Shown one piece after another: positions 34,446 to 42,392 of a DNA stretch of 64,000 nucleotides (the first letter of the stretch is position 1; each line of letters begins with the position of its first letter). The stretch is from Marinirhabdus sp963799365 (GTDB taxonomy: Bacteria > Bacteroidota > Bacteroidia > Flavobacteriales > Flavobacteriaceae). A model generated the notes under the pieces. That model was not told the DNA's origin. It ran no database searches and saw only the letters and a program-made list of their open reading frames with translations. A program made the translations under genes and the position numbers. Location of the stretch: NCBI GenBank assembly GCA_963799365.1, contig CAWCWV010000001.1:310001-374000 (forward strand), in the 5' to 3' direction.

Positions 34446-35302
34446 TATAGTACGTTGAGTGCTTGTTCCTTAATTTTTTCCAGTTCGTCTTTCATTTGCA
34501 CCACCAATTGTTGCATAGGCGCAAAATTACTTTTGGAACCAATGGTATTGATTTCTCGGCCAATTTCCTGGGTGATAAAGGCTAATTTTTTTCCGTTGGA
34601 ATCTTCAGAATTAATAGCTTCTCTAAAGTAGTTGAGGTGATTTTCAAGGCGTACTTTTTCTTCAGTAATGTCGTATTTTTCTAAGTAATAAATAAGTTCT
34701 TGCTCAAAACGATTTTCGTCTACCTTTTCTTTTAGCTCACTTACAGCTGTTCGGAGGCGTTCTTTTACATTGTCTATTCGGCTAGCGTCTATTGTTAGCA
34801 CTTCATTTAGGAGACTTTCAATGGTGCCAACCCTTTCTAAAAAGTCTTGTTTTAATACAGCTCCTTCATCACTTCTATAAATGTTTATTTCTTTTAATGC
34901 TTCGTTTACCGCCGTTAAAATTTCAGCAAACTCATTATCGTCAATTTCTTCGCGTTCGGTTTTAAGAGCATCTGGCATACGAATCGCCATTTTTAGCAAT
35001 TCGGTTTCGTCCCCATTTATAACGTTTTTTAACTGCGAAATATATTCTTTTACAACAACTTCATTTACTTTAGAATTGGTCGCTTCGCCCGTCATTTCTA
35101 TAAACAGATTAAAATCTATTTTTCCTCTGGTGAGTGATTTTGAAAGCATATTTCTAATCTGAAGTTCCTTTTCACGATACGAAGAAGGCACCCTGGCATT
35201 CAGGTCAAGGCTTTTACTGTTAAGCGATTTTATTTCTACCGTAATTTTTTTGGTAGCAAGCTGGATCACATGCTTTCCGTAACCAGTCATAGATTGAATC
35301 AT
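34445..35302 (-). CDS. YicC/YloC-family endoribonuclease
   Basis: A 285-residue YicC-family protein beginning with the hallmark MIQSMTGYG and ending with ITQEIGREINTIGSKSNFAPMQQLVVQMKDELEKIKEQALNVL-type conserved tail (key residues EIGREINT and GSK). YicC/YloC proteins were recently shown to be RNA endonucleases affecting small-RNA stability. The neighbour gmk is the common context across bacteria. It is cytosolic and the first gene of the operon. Confidence 0.93.
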   Translation of the reverse strand: MIQSMTGYGKHVIQLATKKITVEIKSLNSKSLDLNARVPSSYREKELQIRNMLSKSLTRGKIDFNLFIEMTGEATNSKVNEVVVKEYISQLKNVINGDETELLKMAIRMPDALKTEREEIDDNEFAEILTAVNEALKEINIYRSDEGAVLKQDFLERVGTIESLLNEVLTIDASRIDNVKERLRTAVSELKEKVDENRFEQELIYYLEKYDITEEKVRLENHLNYFREAINSEDSNGKKLAFITQEIGREINTIGSKSNFAPMQQLVVQMKDELEKIKEQALNVL

Positions 35303-35351
35303 AATTCACAAATTTGATGCAAATATACGCATTTGAAAACCCATTGCGAAG

Positions 35352-35705
35352 TCACTTTGGATTCCCATTTTTGTCGAAATGTTTATCTAAATAAATTTCA
35401 GTAGCTGGCATTGTTATGATTAGCAATGCCGAATGACCAAGAACTGTAATCATAAATATGTACGTAGGAAAGATAAAGAAGCTAATTAATGGAAATAAAA
35501 AAGTAAACCATTGCCAATGGAAAAAAATATGGGTCCAGTATCGGTTGGCAGCATCCCAGACATTTTGGTTAGACATACTACGCCGAGTTCTATACCCGTA
35601 AAGCCAATTGATTTTACCAGGAGGATTCCTCTTAAAATAATAGCCTATTGCTAAAAATATAACGATGTATGCTATAGCCCCATAAAATTGAACATTAGTA
35701 GCCAT
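35352..35705 (-). CDS. SdpI-family membrane protein
   Basis: A 117-residue membrane protein with three helices (YGAIAYIVIFLAIGYYF; WFTFLFPLISFFIF; IFMITVLGHSALLIITM) and the SdpI signature INWLYGYRTRRSMSNQNVWDAANRY. The family includes the Bacillus immunity protein SdpI, but most members are of unknown role. Its start overlaps the end of the hydrolase gene by 11 bp, so the two are probably translated together. Confidence 0.8.
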   Translation of the reverse strand: MATNVQFYGAIAYIVIFLAIGYYFKRNPPGKINWLYGYRTRRSMSNQNVWDAANRYWTHIFFHWQWFTFLFPLISFFIFPTYIFMITVLGHSALLIITMPATEIYLDKHFDKNGNPK

Positions 35706-36654
35706 TTAAAAATTCTAGCGTTCTTTTTTCTGAATAATATACTTTATTACTTACATGAAACCCAACGTGACCCCCATGTTCAGGGCACTCAAGATAAATA
35801 TTTTCGTAGTTTTTTGCAATATCGAAGGGATAACATTCTGGAGATAAAAAGCTATCGTTTGCTGCGTTTAAAATAAGCACGGGAATTTTAATATTTGGCA
35901 AGTATTGAAGGCTACTACTTTTTGCATAATAATCGTAAGCATCCTGAAACCCGTGTGCTTTCGCGGTATACAAATTATCAAAGTCCAGCAAATTCTGAAT
36001 TTTCTTCAACTCTTCTGCATTCATAGCATGAGGGAATTGGTTCATTTTACGTTTGTACTTTTGGCGTAGGTCGTTAATAAAAGTCTTACTATAGACCATG
36101 TTCTCTGGTTTAATAAGTTGCTCCAAAGCGCCTCTCAAATACAAGGGCGTAGAGATGGCCACGCCACTTTTAATTTGAGTTGGAACATGATCCCTTTCAC
36201 CCAGAAATTTTAGCAATACATTGCCGCCAAGGCTAAAGCCAATTAATGAAATAGTGTTATAATCGTAATGTTGTAAAATATGATCTATTAAAGCTGATAA
36301 GTCTTCGGTTCTACCAGAATTATAAGAAAGATACAGTCTATTTTCCTCTCCACTACACCCTCGATGATTCATCGCGGCTACATCCCAACCATTTTCAACG
36401 AGTATTTTGGCTTGTCCCTTTATATAGACGCGTTGTGCGTTTCCTTCTAAACCGTGAAGTAATATAGCAACTTTCTTTTTCTTTCTTTCTGAAAACGACC
36501 AATCTACATCTACAAAATCTCCATCGCTTAATTCCAACCGTTTCCGTTCTTGAATTACTGTAGGTATAGGGCGTAGTTTAGCCGAGTAAATCGTAGAAAA
36601 GTGACCACTTTTAAAGAGACCTTTTGCTTTGAACGTTGAGGGAACTATTGGCAT
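35695..36654 (-). CDS. YheT-family alpha/beta hydrolase
   Basis: A 319-residue hydrolase. The oxyanion region is LLHGLEGNAQRVY, then MNHRGCSGE, the nucleophile elbow is GFSLGGN, and a later HGGHVGF carries the catalytic His. This matches the YheT / EMB8-like esterase family, of the usual length. There is no signal peptide. The gene is divergent from the TetR gene and overlaps the SdpI gene. Confidence 0.9.
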   Translation of the reverse strand: MPIVPSTFKAKGLFKSGHFSTIYSAKLRPIPTVIQERKRLELSDGDFVDVDWSFSERKKKKVAILLHGLEGNAQRVYIKGQAKILVENGWDVAAMNHRGCSGEENRLYLSYNSGRTEDLSALIDHILQHYDYNTISLIGFSLGGNVLLKFLGERDHVPTQIKSGVAISTPLYLRGALEQLIKPENMVYSKTFINDLRQKYKRKMNQFPHAMNAEELKKIQNLLDFDNLYTAKAHGFQDAYDYYAKSSSLQYLPNIKIPVLILNAANDSFLSPECYPFDIAKNYENIYLECPEHGGHVGFHVSNKVYYSEKRTLEFLNGY

Positions 36655-36720
36655 TAAAATGTTTAAAATACTAGATTGCGAATATACAAATGAAAATTTT
36701 GTTAATTACAAACTTATTTA

Positions 36721-36736
36721 GATACCAATCGGTATC
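36721..36736. promoter_or_regulatory. Palindromic operator GATACCAATCGGTATC upstream of the TetR gene
   Basis: An imperfect dyad whose outer GATACC/GGTATC arms are exact, 7 bp before the chosen TetR start. A nearly identical dyad sits upstream of the adjacent hydrolase gene. TATCTTTG (36733-36740) overlapping its right arm fits a -7 promoter element, so repressor binding would block the promoter. If that element is used, the TetR mRNA would be nearly leaderless. Confidence 0.75.
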
Positions 36737-36743
36737 TTTGCCT

Positions 36744-37334
36744 ATGCGAAATGCGGTAAGTACTAAAGAATTAATTTTAAAAGAAAGTGCCAACCTGTTT
36801 AATACCCAGGGGTATAAGGCAACTTCTATTAGCGATATAACCAGGGCCACAGGGTTGACAAAAGGAGCTATTTACCGTCATTTTGAAAGTAAAAGCGATT
36901 TGGAGCAACAAGCACTGCGAAGTTTGGGGAAATTAATGTTTACCGAATTAGGGCAGTCTATTCAAGACGCACCCACATTTGGCTTAAAAATGGATGCAAC
37001 CTTTGCTTTTTTTGAAAAATATATGCACACTCCAATATACCAAGGAGGATGCCCATTAATGAACGCTGCTATTGAAGCAGACGATACGAATAATGCATTA
37101 CGACAATTAACTTTTAATATGTTGGCCCAATTTAAGGCGTCTTTAGGAAAAATAGTAGATAACGGTATTAAAAATGGGCAGGTTAAAACTACGGTAGATT
37201 CGGAATTTTGTGCTACAATTTTTATAGCCACGTTGGAAGGTGGTATCATGATGAGTAAGTTGGAACGAACTACAGATGCTATTTCAAAAACCATCATTCA
37301 TTTAAAGAAATTAGTTCAGGAAATTTCAGTGTAA
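36744..37334 (+). CDS. TetR/AcrR-family repressor
   Basis: A 196-residue TetR regulator. The helix-turn-helix lies near residues 10-57 (LILKESANLFNTQGYKATSI, SDITRATGLTKGAIYRHFES). The C-terminal ligand domain resembles the TetR_C subgroup seen near lipid-modifying enzymes (GGCPLMNAAIEADDTN). I chose ATG 36744: an upstream ATG at 36690 would place the operator inside the gene. It most likely represses itself and the adjacent hydrolase/thioesterase genes through the shared dyads. Confidence 0.9.
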   Translation: MRNAVSTKELILKESANLFNTQGYKATSISDITRATGLTKGAIYRHFESKSDLEQQALRSLGKLMFTELGQSIQDAPTFGLKMDATFAFFEKYMHTPIYQGGCPLMNAAIEADDTNNALRQLTFNMLAQFKASLGKIVDNGIKNGQVKTTVDSEFCATIFIATLEGGIMMSKLERTTDAISKTIIHLKKLVQEISV

Positions 37335-37352
37335 AAAAAATTTAAATATAAA

Positions 37353-37368
37353 GATACCAATTGGTATC
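37353..37368. promoter_or_regulatory. Palindromic operator GATACCAATTGGTATC upstream of the hydrolase gene
   Basis: A perfect 16-bp palindrome, identical to the dyad upstream of the TetR gene except one central base. It lies 9 bp before the hydrolase start codon and 18 bp after the TetR stop, giving good evidence for local TetR control. Confidence 0.78.
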
Positions 37369-37377
37369 AAATTAGTT

Positions 37378-38241
37378 ATGAAACATATAATGATGAAATT
37401 ATTAGGAAATTTTATAAACATTACAACGGTTCTTTTTCCTGAATGGAGTGCAGCGTTTGCCTTTAAACTTTTTTGCAAGGTTAGACCTGTTGGCATTTCA
37501 GAAAAAGGGAAACAATTTTTGGCAAAAGCTACCACCACATTTTTGGAGGTAGATGGACACTCGGCAGTCTTGCACCGTTGGGGCAATGGACCCAAAAAGG
37601 TGTTGTTTTTGCACGGTTGGATGAGTCATAGCCAACGGTGGAAACCCTATGTGGATAGATTAGATTTAAATGAATATTCGGTTTATGCTATTGACGCGCC
37701 AGGACACGGTATGGCAAAAGGAAATCATTTAAATCTCGAAATTTATAGAAAAGCTATTGTGCAGGCCATTGAAAAAGCAGGAATTATAGATACCTTAATT
37801 TCTCATAGTTTAGGTGGGCTTGTAGTAGCGTATAGTTATTTGCATGATAAAAATTTACCAGTTAAACGTTTTGTAATAATGGGTTCACCTTCTGGGATGG
37901 ATGTAATTTTTACTTATTTTCAAGAATTGTTGGGGACTTCGGAAAGGGTAATGCATGCTTTAAAGGAAAAGGCAAATTCAATTTTAAAGGTTCCACATCA
38001 AGAGATTTTTATGGAGAATTTTTTCAGAAACGTAGAAAAACCTCTCTTAGTAGTGCATGATAAAACCGATACCATAACTCCTTTTGAACCTATTGAGAAA
38101 GCCCTTCAGCAGCATAAAAATATTGAAACTCTTTTTACAGAAGGATTAAAACACGATCTAAAAAGTGAAGAAGTTTATGATAGTGTTATTTCTTATATTC
38201 AGCAGGAACCCGTTAATGTTATGCGAAGTCATTCGGCATAA
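37378..38241 (+). CDS. Alpha/beta hydrolase under TetR control
   Basis: A 287-residue hydrolase: oxyanion HGW (LFLHGWMSHSQRW), AIDAPGHGMAKG, nucleophile SHSLGGL, acid in VVHDKTDTITPF, catalytic His in LKHD. It is of the lysophospholipase/esterase type; the substrate is unknown. A perfect TetR operator lies just upstream. The thioesterase gene follows after 47 bp, with a possible own -7 element TAATTTTG at 38255-38262. The three genes probably form a lipid- or xenobiotic-responsive unit. Confidence 0.9.
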   Translation: MKHIMMKLLGNFINITTVLFPEWSAAFAFKLFCKVRPVGISEKGKQFLAKATTTFLEVDGHSAVLHRWGNGPKKVLFLHGWMSHSQRWKPYVDRLDLNEYSVYAIDAPGHGMAKGNHLNLEIYRKAIVQAIEKAGIIDTLISHSLGGLVVAYSYLHDKNLPVKRFVIMGSPSGMDVIFTYFQELLGTSERVMHALKEKANSILKVPHQEIFMENFFRNVEKPLLVVHDKTDTITPFEPIEKALQQHKNIETLFTEGLKHDLKSEEVYDSVISYIQQEPVNVMRSHSA

Positions 38242-38288
38242 TTTTTAGAACCTTTAATTTTGCAAACTTAAATAAGAAAAGAAATACT

Positions 38289-38765
38289 ATGTATACCAAA
38301 GAATTTGAAGTGCGATGGAACGATATAGACGCTAATCGCCATTTGGCCAACAGCGCTTATATTAATTTTATGAGCCACACTCGGCTTAGTTTTTTTCTGG
38401 AAAATGGTTTTGGACAGGAGGCAATGGAGCGTCACAATATTGGTCCTGTTGTTTTTTATGAGCATATGTTTTACTTTAAAGAAGTATTTCCTGGAAAACC
38501 CATAAAAGTTTCTATAAAGCTAAAGGGGTTAAGTGAAGACGGGATGTATTTCTCTTTTCTTCATAATTTTTATGATCAAAAAGGCAGAAATTTGGCGCGC
38601 TGTGAAATGATGGCTGGCTGGATAGATCTCACAGAGCGTAAGTTACGATCCATCCCTGCAGAGCTATATGCTAACTTAAATAATCTAGAAAAAACAGCCG
38701 ATTTTTATATAATTACAAAAGAGCATACTAGGAAGCATGGGCAGTTACCAAAGCATTTGGAATAG
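38289..38765 (+). CDS. Acyl-CoA thioesterase (4HBT hot-dog fold)
   Basis: A 158-residue hot-dog thioesterase. The catalytic region is RWNDIDANRHLANSAYINFM, the 4HBT signature with Asp, followed by FFLENGF and EHMFYFKEVFPGKPI. Such enzymes hydrolyse acyl-CoA. It is cytosolic and of the usual length. It follows the TetR-controlled hydrolase gene. A paired-hairpin repeat begins 8 bp after its stop codon. Confidence 0.88.
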   Translation: MYTKEFEVRWNDIDANRHLANSAYINFMSHTRLSFFLENGFGQEAMERHNIGPVVFYEHMFYFKEVFPGKPIKVSIKLKGLSEDGMYFSFLHNFYDQKGRNLARCEMMAGWIDLTERKLRSIPAELYANLNNLEKTADFYIITKEHTRKHGQLPKHLE

Positions 38766-38772
38766 CATCAAC

Positions 38773-38962
38773 GGTCCTTCGATATGATTTTTAAATGGCT
38801 GTGCCATTTAAAAATCACTCAGGAATCTCTGTGTTTGCTTTTAATTTAACTTTAATTAAATATTAGAGTCGTAAAAAAACTCACAATCAAAGCTGGCTGA
38901 GTGAATTAAAAAAGGGGGTAAAAAACTTTGTTTTTTACCCCCTTTTTTAATTTGTATCGAGG
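38773..38962. repeat. Paired-hairpin composite repeat, copy B
   Basis: The left arm GGTCCTTCGATA leads to a 13-bp stem (38786-38798 with 38804-38816) and CACTCAGGAA. After ~60 bp comes TCAAAGCTGGCTGAGTG, a 22-bp perfect stem (38904-38925 with 38931-38952) and TGTATCGAGG. The arrangement and arms match copy A at 6922-7122, but the stem sequences are unrelated. The large right stem with its T-runs could also act as a bidirectional terminator between the thioesterase and the SnoaL-like gene. Confidence 0.75.
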
Positions 38963-38964
38963 CC

Positions 38965-39324
38965 TTACGTATTATAAAAAAACTGTTCTTTTACAATTTT
39001 TCCATCTTTAACTTGGTACACACCTAATTCTTGCATGCTGCTTCGTTGTCCACTTTGCTTGTGTGTAATATCCATTTCATGACGAACGCTAAACCAATTA
39101 TCGGCTATTGTTGGCTGGCTGGTTTTTGAGCTGTGTACTTCAAAATTTTCACGCCACCATTCCCCTTTTTTTGCCACCTCGTCCATCCCTTTGGCTACTT
39201 GGTTTTCGCTGCCTTCCATTTCTACGCTCACAATATTAGGGCTGTAGAGTTGTTCGTAGCATTTGTGTTCTTCTCCGGCGTTACACCATTTTACGAGGTT
39301 GTTTGCAATTTCTTCGGTTTTCAT
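38965..39324 (-). CDS. SnoaL-like (NTF2-fold) protein
   Basis: A 119-residue cytosolic protein of NTF2-like fold: IANNLVKWCNAGEEHKCYEQ, YSPNIVSVEMEG, then WWRENFEVHSSK and IVKEQFFYNT. Members include polyketide cyclases and many uncharacterised ligand-binding proteins; no clear catalytic residues are seen. It stands alone, next to a hairpin repeat. Confidence 0.8.
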   Translation of the reverse strand: MKTEEIANNLVKWCNAGEEHKCYEQLYSPNIVSVEMEGSENQVAKGMDEVAKKGEWWRENFEVHSSKTSQPTIADNWFSVRHEMDITHKQSGQRSSMQELGVYQVKDGKIVKEQFFYNT

Positions 39325-39482
39325 AAGGTATCGTATTTAAAATTAGGACCTAAAAGATACGATATTCCGTTTTAATTTTAAGTTATGTTTTTTTAAGAGA
39401 AAGCTTTTTCTTTCGTGTAGTAAGAAATACACCACTGAAATCTACCCTAGCCCTAAAGGGAACTTCAGTGGATTTTTTTTGA

Positions 39483-40457
39483 TTATGCTTTTGTTACTTG
39501 TACTTTTTTCTTTCGGGTGGCAAGAAAAACACCTGAAAAAATTAAAACGGCAGCAAAAATTCTTATCGGAGTGAGCGCATCTGCACCTACAATAATGGCA
39601 AAAACTACTGCTATTAAAGGCTGTAAATACATAAAAACTCCTATTACAGCTGGGCTTAATTGCTTTAAAGCATAAATATTAAATAGATAGGTAAGCACTG
39701 TGGTTCCTAAGACTACAAATACCAGTTTCCAAATTTCAGAAAACTCCAACGCCAGCCAACTCACTTCAGAAAACTGCGAAAAACCTATGGGGATATTTAT
39801 AAAAAATGCAATTAAAAACAAATACTTCATTAAAGTAATGGAGTTATATTTTGCTACTAAAGGTTTCACCAAAATAAGGTAAAATGCATACGATGTGGCA
39901 TTCACAATAAACAACAAATTCCCCAAAGGAATATTGGGCGCATTGGCTTGTGTTTTGGCTCCAAAAAGAACGAGTGTCAAAGCCCCGGCAAGCCCTAAAG
40001 AAATCCCTAAAGCTTTTAACCAGGTGATCCGTTCTTTTAAAATAAATGCAGAGAGTATAAGTAATAATACGGGAGATATTGTAATAACAACACTACTGTT
40101 TATGGGAGTAGATAACTCTAGACCCTTAAAAAACATGTTCATATTGAGGACCATTCCAAAGGCGGCACATCCAATGATACGCCACCAATCTCTACGATCA
40201 ATTTTTTCCGAAGGATAAAAAAAACTTACCAACCAAAAAACAAGTGCAGCACCACTTACCCGCAATAAAATAAAACCATAGGGACCAATTATAGTAGGCA
40301 TTAAACCTTTGGCGATTGTGTGATTAACACCGTAAATAGTACTGGCAATAGTGGCGGCAAGTAGGGCTAATAGTCTTGGATTCAATTGCGATTGTATTAC
40401 GTGTGCAAAGTTAAGTGTTAATTGGAGATTTGTGATACGCGTGGTAAGATATGCCAC
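39483..40457 (-). CDS. EamA/DMT-family transporter
   Basis: A 324-residue inner-membrane protein with about ten helices in two EamA repeats (LLALLAATIASTIYGVNHTIAKGLMPTII region; second repeat GNLLFIVNATSYAFYLILVKPLV, and LSPAVIGVFMYLQPLIAVVFAIIVG). It is a probable drug/metabolite exporter. The first ~25 residues (to SQLNPR) may not be translated, but no better start codon is visible. A short GC-rich repeat (CCCTAGCCCTAAAGGGAA) lies just beyond its 3' end, at about 39446-39463. Confidence 0.87.
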   Translation of the reverse strand: MAYLTTRITNLQLTLNFAHVIQSQLNPRLLALLAATIASTIYGVNHTIAKGLMPTIIGPYGFILLRVSGAALVFWLVSFFYPSEKIDRRDWWRIIGCAAFGMVLNMNMFFKGLELSTPINSSVVITISPVLLLILSAFILKERITWLKALGISLGLAGALTLVLFGAKTQANAPNIPLGNLLFIVNATSYAFYLILVKPLVAKYNSITLMKYLFLIAFFINIPIGFSQFSEVSWLALEFSEIWKLVFVVLGTTVLTYLFNIYALKQLSPAVIGVFMYLQPLIAVVFAIIVGADALTPIRIFAAVLIFSGVFLATRKKKVQVTKA

Positions 40458-40525
40458 AATTTAAAAATTGAAATCTTCATTTTCCAACAATTAATTCATT
40501 TCAACTAACCAATATTCTTTAACAA

Positions 40526-40885
40526 TTATTTACCTCCGTGAATAGATTTTTTTGCGGCTTCTACTGTTTTTTTACTGTTGCCAATAAAAATCTCGTCATT
40601 GTTCACAATTACTGGACGTTTTAAGAAAGTATAGTGTTCCAGGATAAGGTTTAGGTAGTCTTCTTCCAGAAGCTTTTTGTCCTTCAGCTTTCTGTCTTTG
40701 TACAACCGGGCTCTTTTATTAAAAAGCACTTCGTAGCTATCGGTCATATTAACAAGTTCTTCTACTTCATTTTCAGTGATGCCTTGCGTCTTTAGATCTT
40801 GGGTAATGAATGACTGCGGAATCTTAATTTCGTCCATTATTCTCTTACATGTATCGCAAGTGCTTAAATAATATACCTTTTTCAT
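40526..40885 (-). CDS. ArsC/Spx-family protein
   Basis: A 119-residue thioredoxin-fold protein: N-terminal CDTC (residues 9-12) within YYLSTCDTCKRIMDEIKIP, DLKTQGITENEVEEL, NKRARLYKDRKL and LKRPVIVNNDEIFIG. This is the arsenate-reductase-like/Spx family. The CxxC and the RPV motif fit a redox-active reductase, but arsenate activity is not shown. It is cytosolic and single, between the EamA gene and the divergent DinB gene. Confidence 0.87.
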   Translation of the reverse strand: MKKVYYLSTCDTCKRIMDEIKIPQSFITQDLKTQGITENEVEELVNMTDSYEVLFNKRARLYKDRKLKDKKLLEEDYLNLILEHYTFLKRPVIVNNDEIFIGNSKKTVEAAKKSIHGGK

Positions 40886-40967
40886 GTGGTTTGTTTTTCA
40901 GGATTTTCCCTACAAAATAAGCTTATTTTAAAGAGTATTTCCTGTATTTTAGAGCAAAATTAACGTT

Positions 40968-41423
40968 ATGGACTTCACTTTAGATATTACTTTAAAAACC
41001 CGGAAAATCTTTTATCACTTTTTAGACACGCTGTCTTTAGAACAACTTAACAAAGTTCCAGACGGTTTTAGCAATAATATATTTTGGAATATCAAGCATT
41101 GCGTAGTAGTGCATCAAATGTTGGTTTATGGGCTGTCCAATTTGCAATTGCAAATTACTGCTAAAGAAGTTGCAGCCTATAAAAAAGGAACAAAACCCGA
41201 AGGTGATGTGAATCAAGCTGAAATAGAAACCTGTAAAAAACAATTGTTCGACCTGCTTACACAAACCAAAACAGATTTAACCAACGGTATGTTTAAAAAC
41301 TACAACGAATATATGGTAACCACCAAAACTACGTTAACGAACGTCAAAGAAGCCATAGAGTTCAATAACTTTCACGAAGGAATTCACTTGGGGTATGTCA
41401 TGGCTTTGATGAAATGTATTTAA
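40968..41423 (+). CDS. DinB-family protein
   Basis: A 151-residue four-helix DinB/YfiT-like protein. The metal-binding His pattern is visible in NIKHCVVVHQ and FHEGIHLGYVMAL. Members are bacillithiol- or metal-dependent transferases, often stress-induced. It is of normal length and cytosolic. Downstream (41424-41546) lies a dispersed repeat of the TTCGACT...GATCAG type. Confidence 0.87.
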   Translation: MDFTLDITLKTRKIFYHFLDTLSLEQLNKVPDGFSNNIFWNIKHCVVVHQMLVYGLSNLQLQITAKEVAAYKKGTKPEGDVNQAEIETCKKQLFDLLTQTKTDLTNGMFKNYNEYMVTTKTTLTNVKEAIEFNNFHEGIHLGYVMALMKCI

Positions 41424-41546
41424 GTGAAATATAAGTCTTAGCACGGGCAAAGACTATCCAAATTTCGAGAGCCGAATTCACTTCGACTGCGATCAGTGTG
41501 ACATTAATGTGTATTGAAAACTTATTTCTTAAATCTAAGTAGAAAG

Positions 41547-42311
41547 CTATTCCAATGAAATTTTCAGTATTTCTTTTACTTCGGAAATTGGGATCTCAAC
41601 TTTAATAGGACCAGCAGCATAGGAAGCAATATCATATTGGTTGTATTGAAGTGTCACGAATTCTTTTGAAATTCCAAAAGTTTCAGGAAGATAAAAAGCA
41701 TCATCTTCAAACCAAAAGCCTTTGGCATTAATACTATCGTATTCCGGGATCTTATTTTGTTTTCTGAATAATTTTTCAGCCAATGCTTCAAAAGCCGAAA
41801 CATCCTCAAACACATCTTCGTAATATAATTGCCTCCCGGATTTTGGATCGAAGTTTCTATAGGTAATAGCTCCATAGCCGTGTGCGCCACCTGTGTATAG
41901 ATAGTTTCGACAACTAACCGAAAGTAATTCTTTTGTATTGAAAGTTTCAAGCACAGTAATTTCGGCAAAATATGTTGCTGAAAGGTCTGGGAATTCGGCA
42001 CTATGACTTCGGTATAACTGGATAAAATCTCTCATTGCCTGTTCAATAGAAGGAGCAACACTTCCTTTTTTTGCTTCCCCTACGTATAAAGACTGAATGA
42101 CAAAATTTTTAATTTCAGCATTAATCTTTTCTGAAGCATTTGTATTTCCGTTTACAGTAAGATATTCCACATCAATAGATGGGCAAGTTGTGGTTGCACA
42201 TTCGGCTAAATTTTCCGAAGCAATTGTGATGGGTTGAGTTTCAAGCGCTTTTCGGCAACTAAAAGTAAAAATAACCAAGGCGATTAAAGAAAAGTATATT
42301 TTGTTATTCAT
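41547..42311 (-). CDS. DUF4163/DUF3298 lipoprotein
   Basis: A 254-residue lipoprotein: signal MNNKIYFSLIALVIFTFSC (lipobox TFSC). The DUF4163 part is near IDVEYLTVNGNTNASEKINAEIKNFV, and the DUF3298 part follows (YTGGAHGYGAITYRNFDPKSGRQLYYEDVF). This pair of domains, similar to RsiV, binds lysozyme in some Firmicutes. Here the protein has no cytoplasmic or anti-sigma region. It is divergent from the cystathionine gamma-synthase gene. Confidence 0.87.
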   Translation of the reverse strand: MNNKIYFSLIALVIFTFSCRKALETQPITIASENLAECATTTCPSIDVEYLTVNGNTNASEKINAEIKNFVIQSLYVGEAKKGSVAPSIEQAMRDFIQLYRSHSAEFPDLSATYFAEITVLETFNTKELLSVSCRNYLYTGGAHGYGAITYRNFDPKSGRQLYYEDVFEDVSAFEALAEKLFRKQNKIPEYDSINAKGFWFEDDAFYLPETFGISKEFVTLQYNQYDIASYAAGPIKVEIPISEVKEILKISLE

Positions 42312-42334
42312 CTCACAAAACTACGACAGTTTTC

Positions 42335-42362
42335 TTGAAACGAAAGGAAACGCTTACTTTTG
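42335..42362 (+). promoter_or_regulatory. Flavobacterial promoter of the cystathionine gamma-synthase gene
   Basis: TTG at 42335-42337 and TACTTTTG at 42355-42362 with a 17-bp spacer match the Flavobacteriia consensus. The start site would be near 42368, 25 nt before the ATG at 42393. This also supports 42393 over the in-frame start at 42360. Confidence 0.72.
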
Positions 42363-42392
42363 ATATTCCTATTAATTAAGGATAGAACGAAT

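Noticed and set aside
36690..36743. Upstream ATG for the TetR gene
   Set aside because: The extension would contain the operator and a promoter-like element; family members start near residue MRNAVSTKE.
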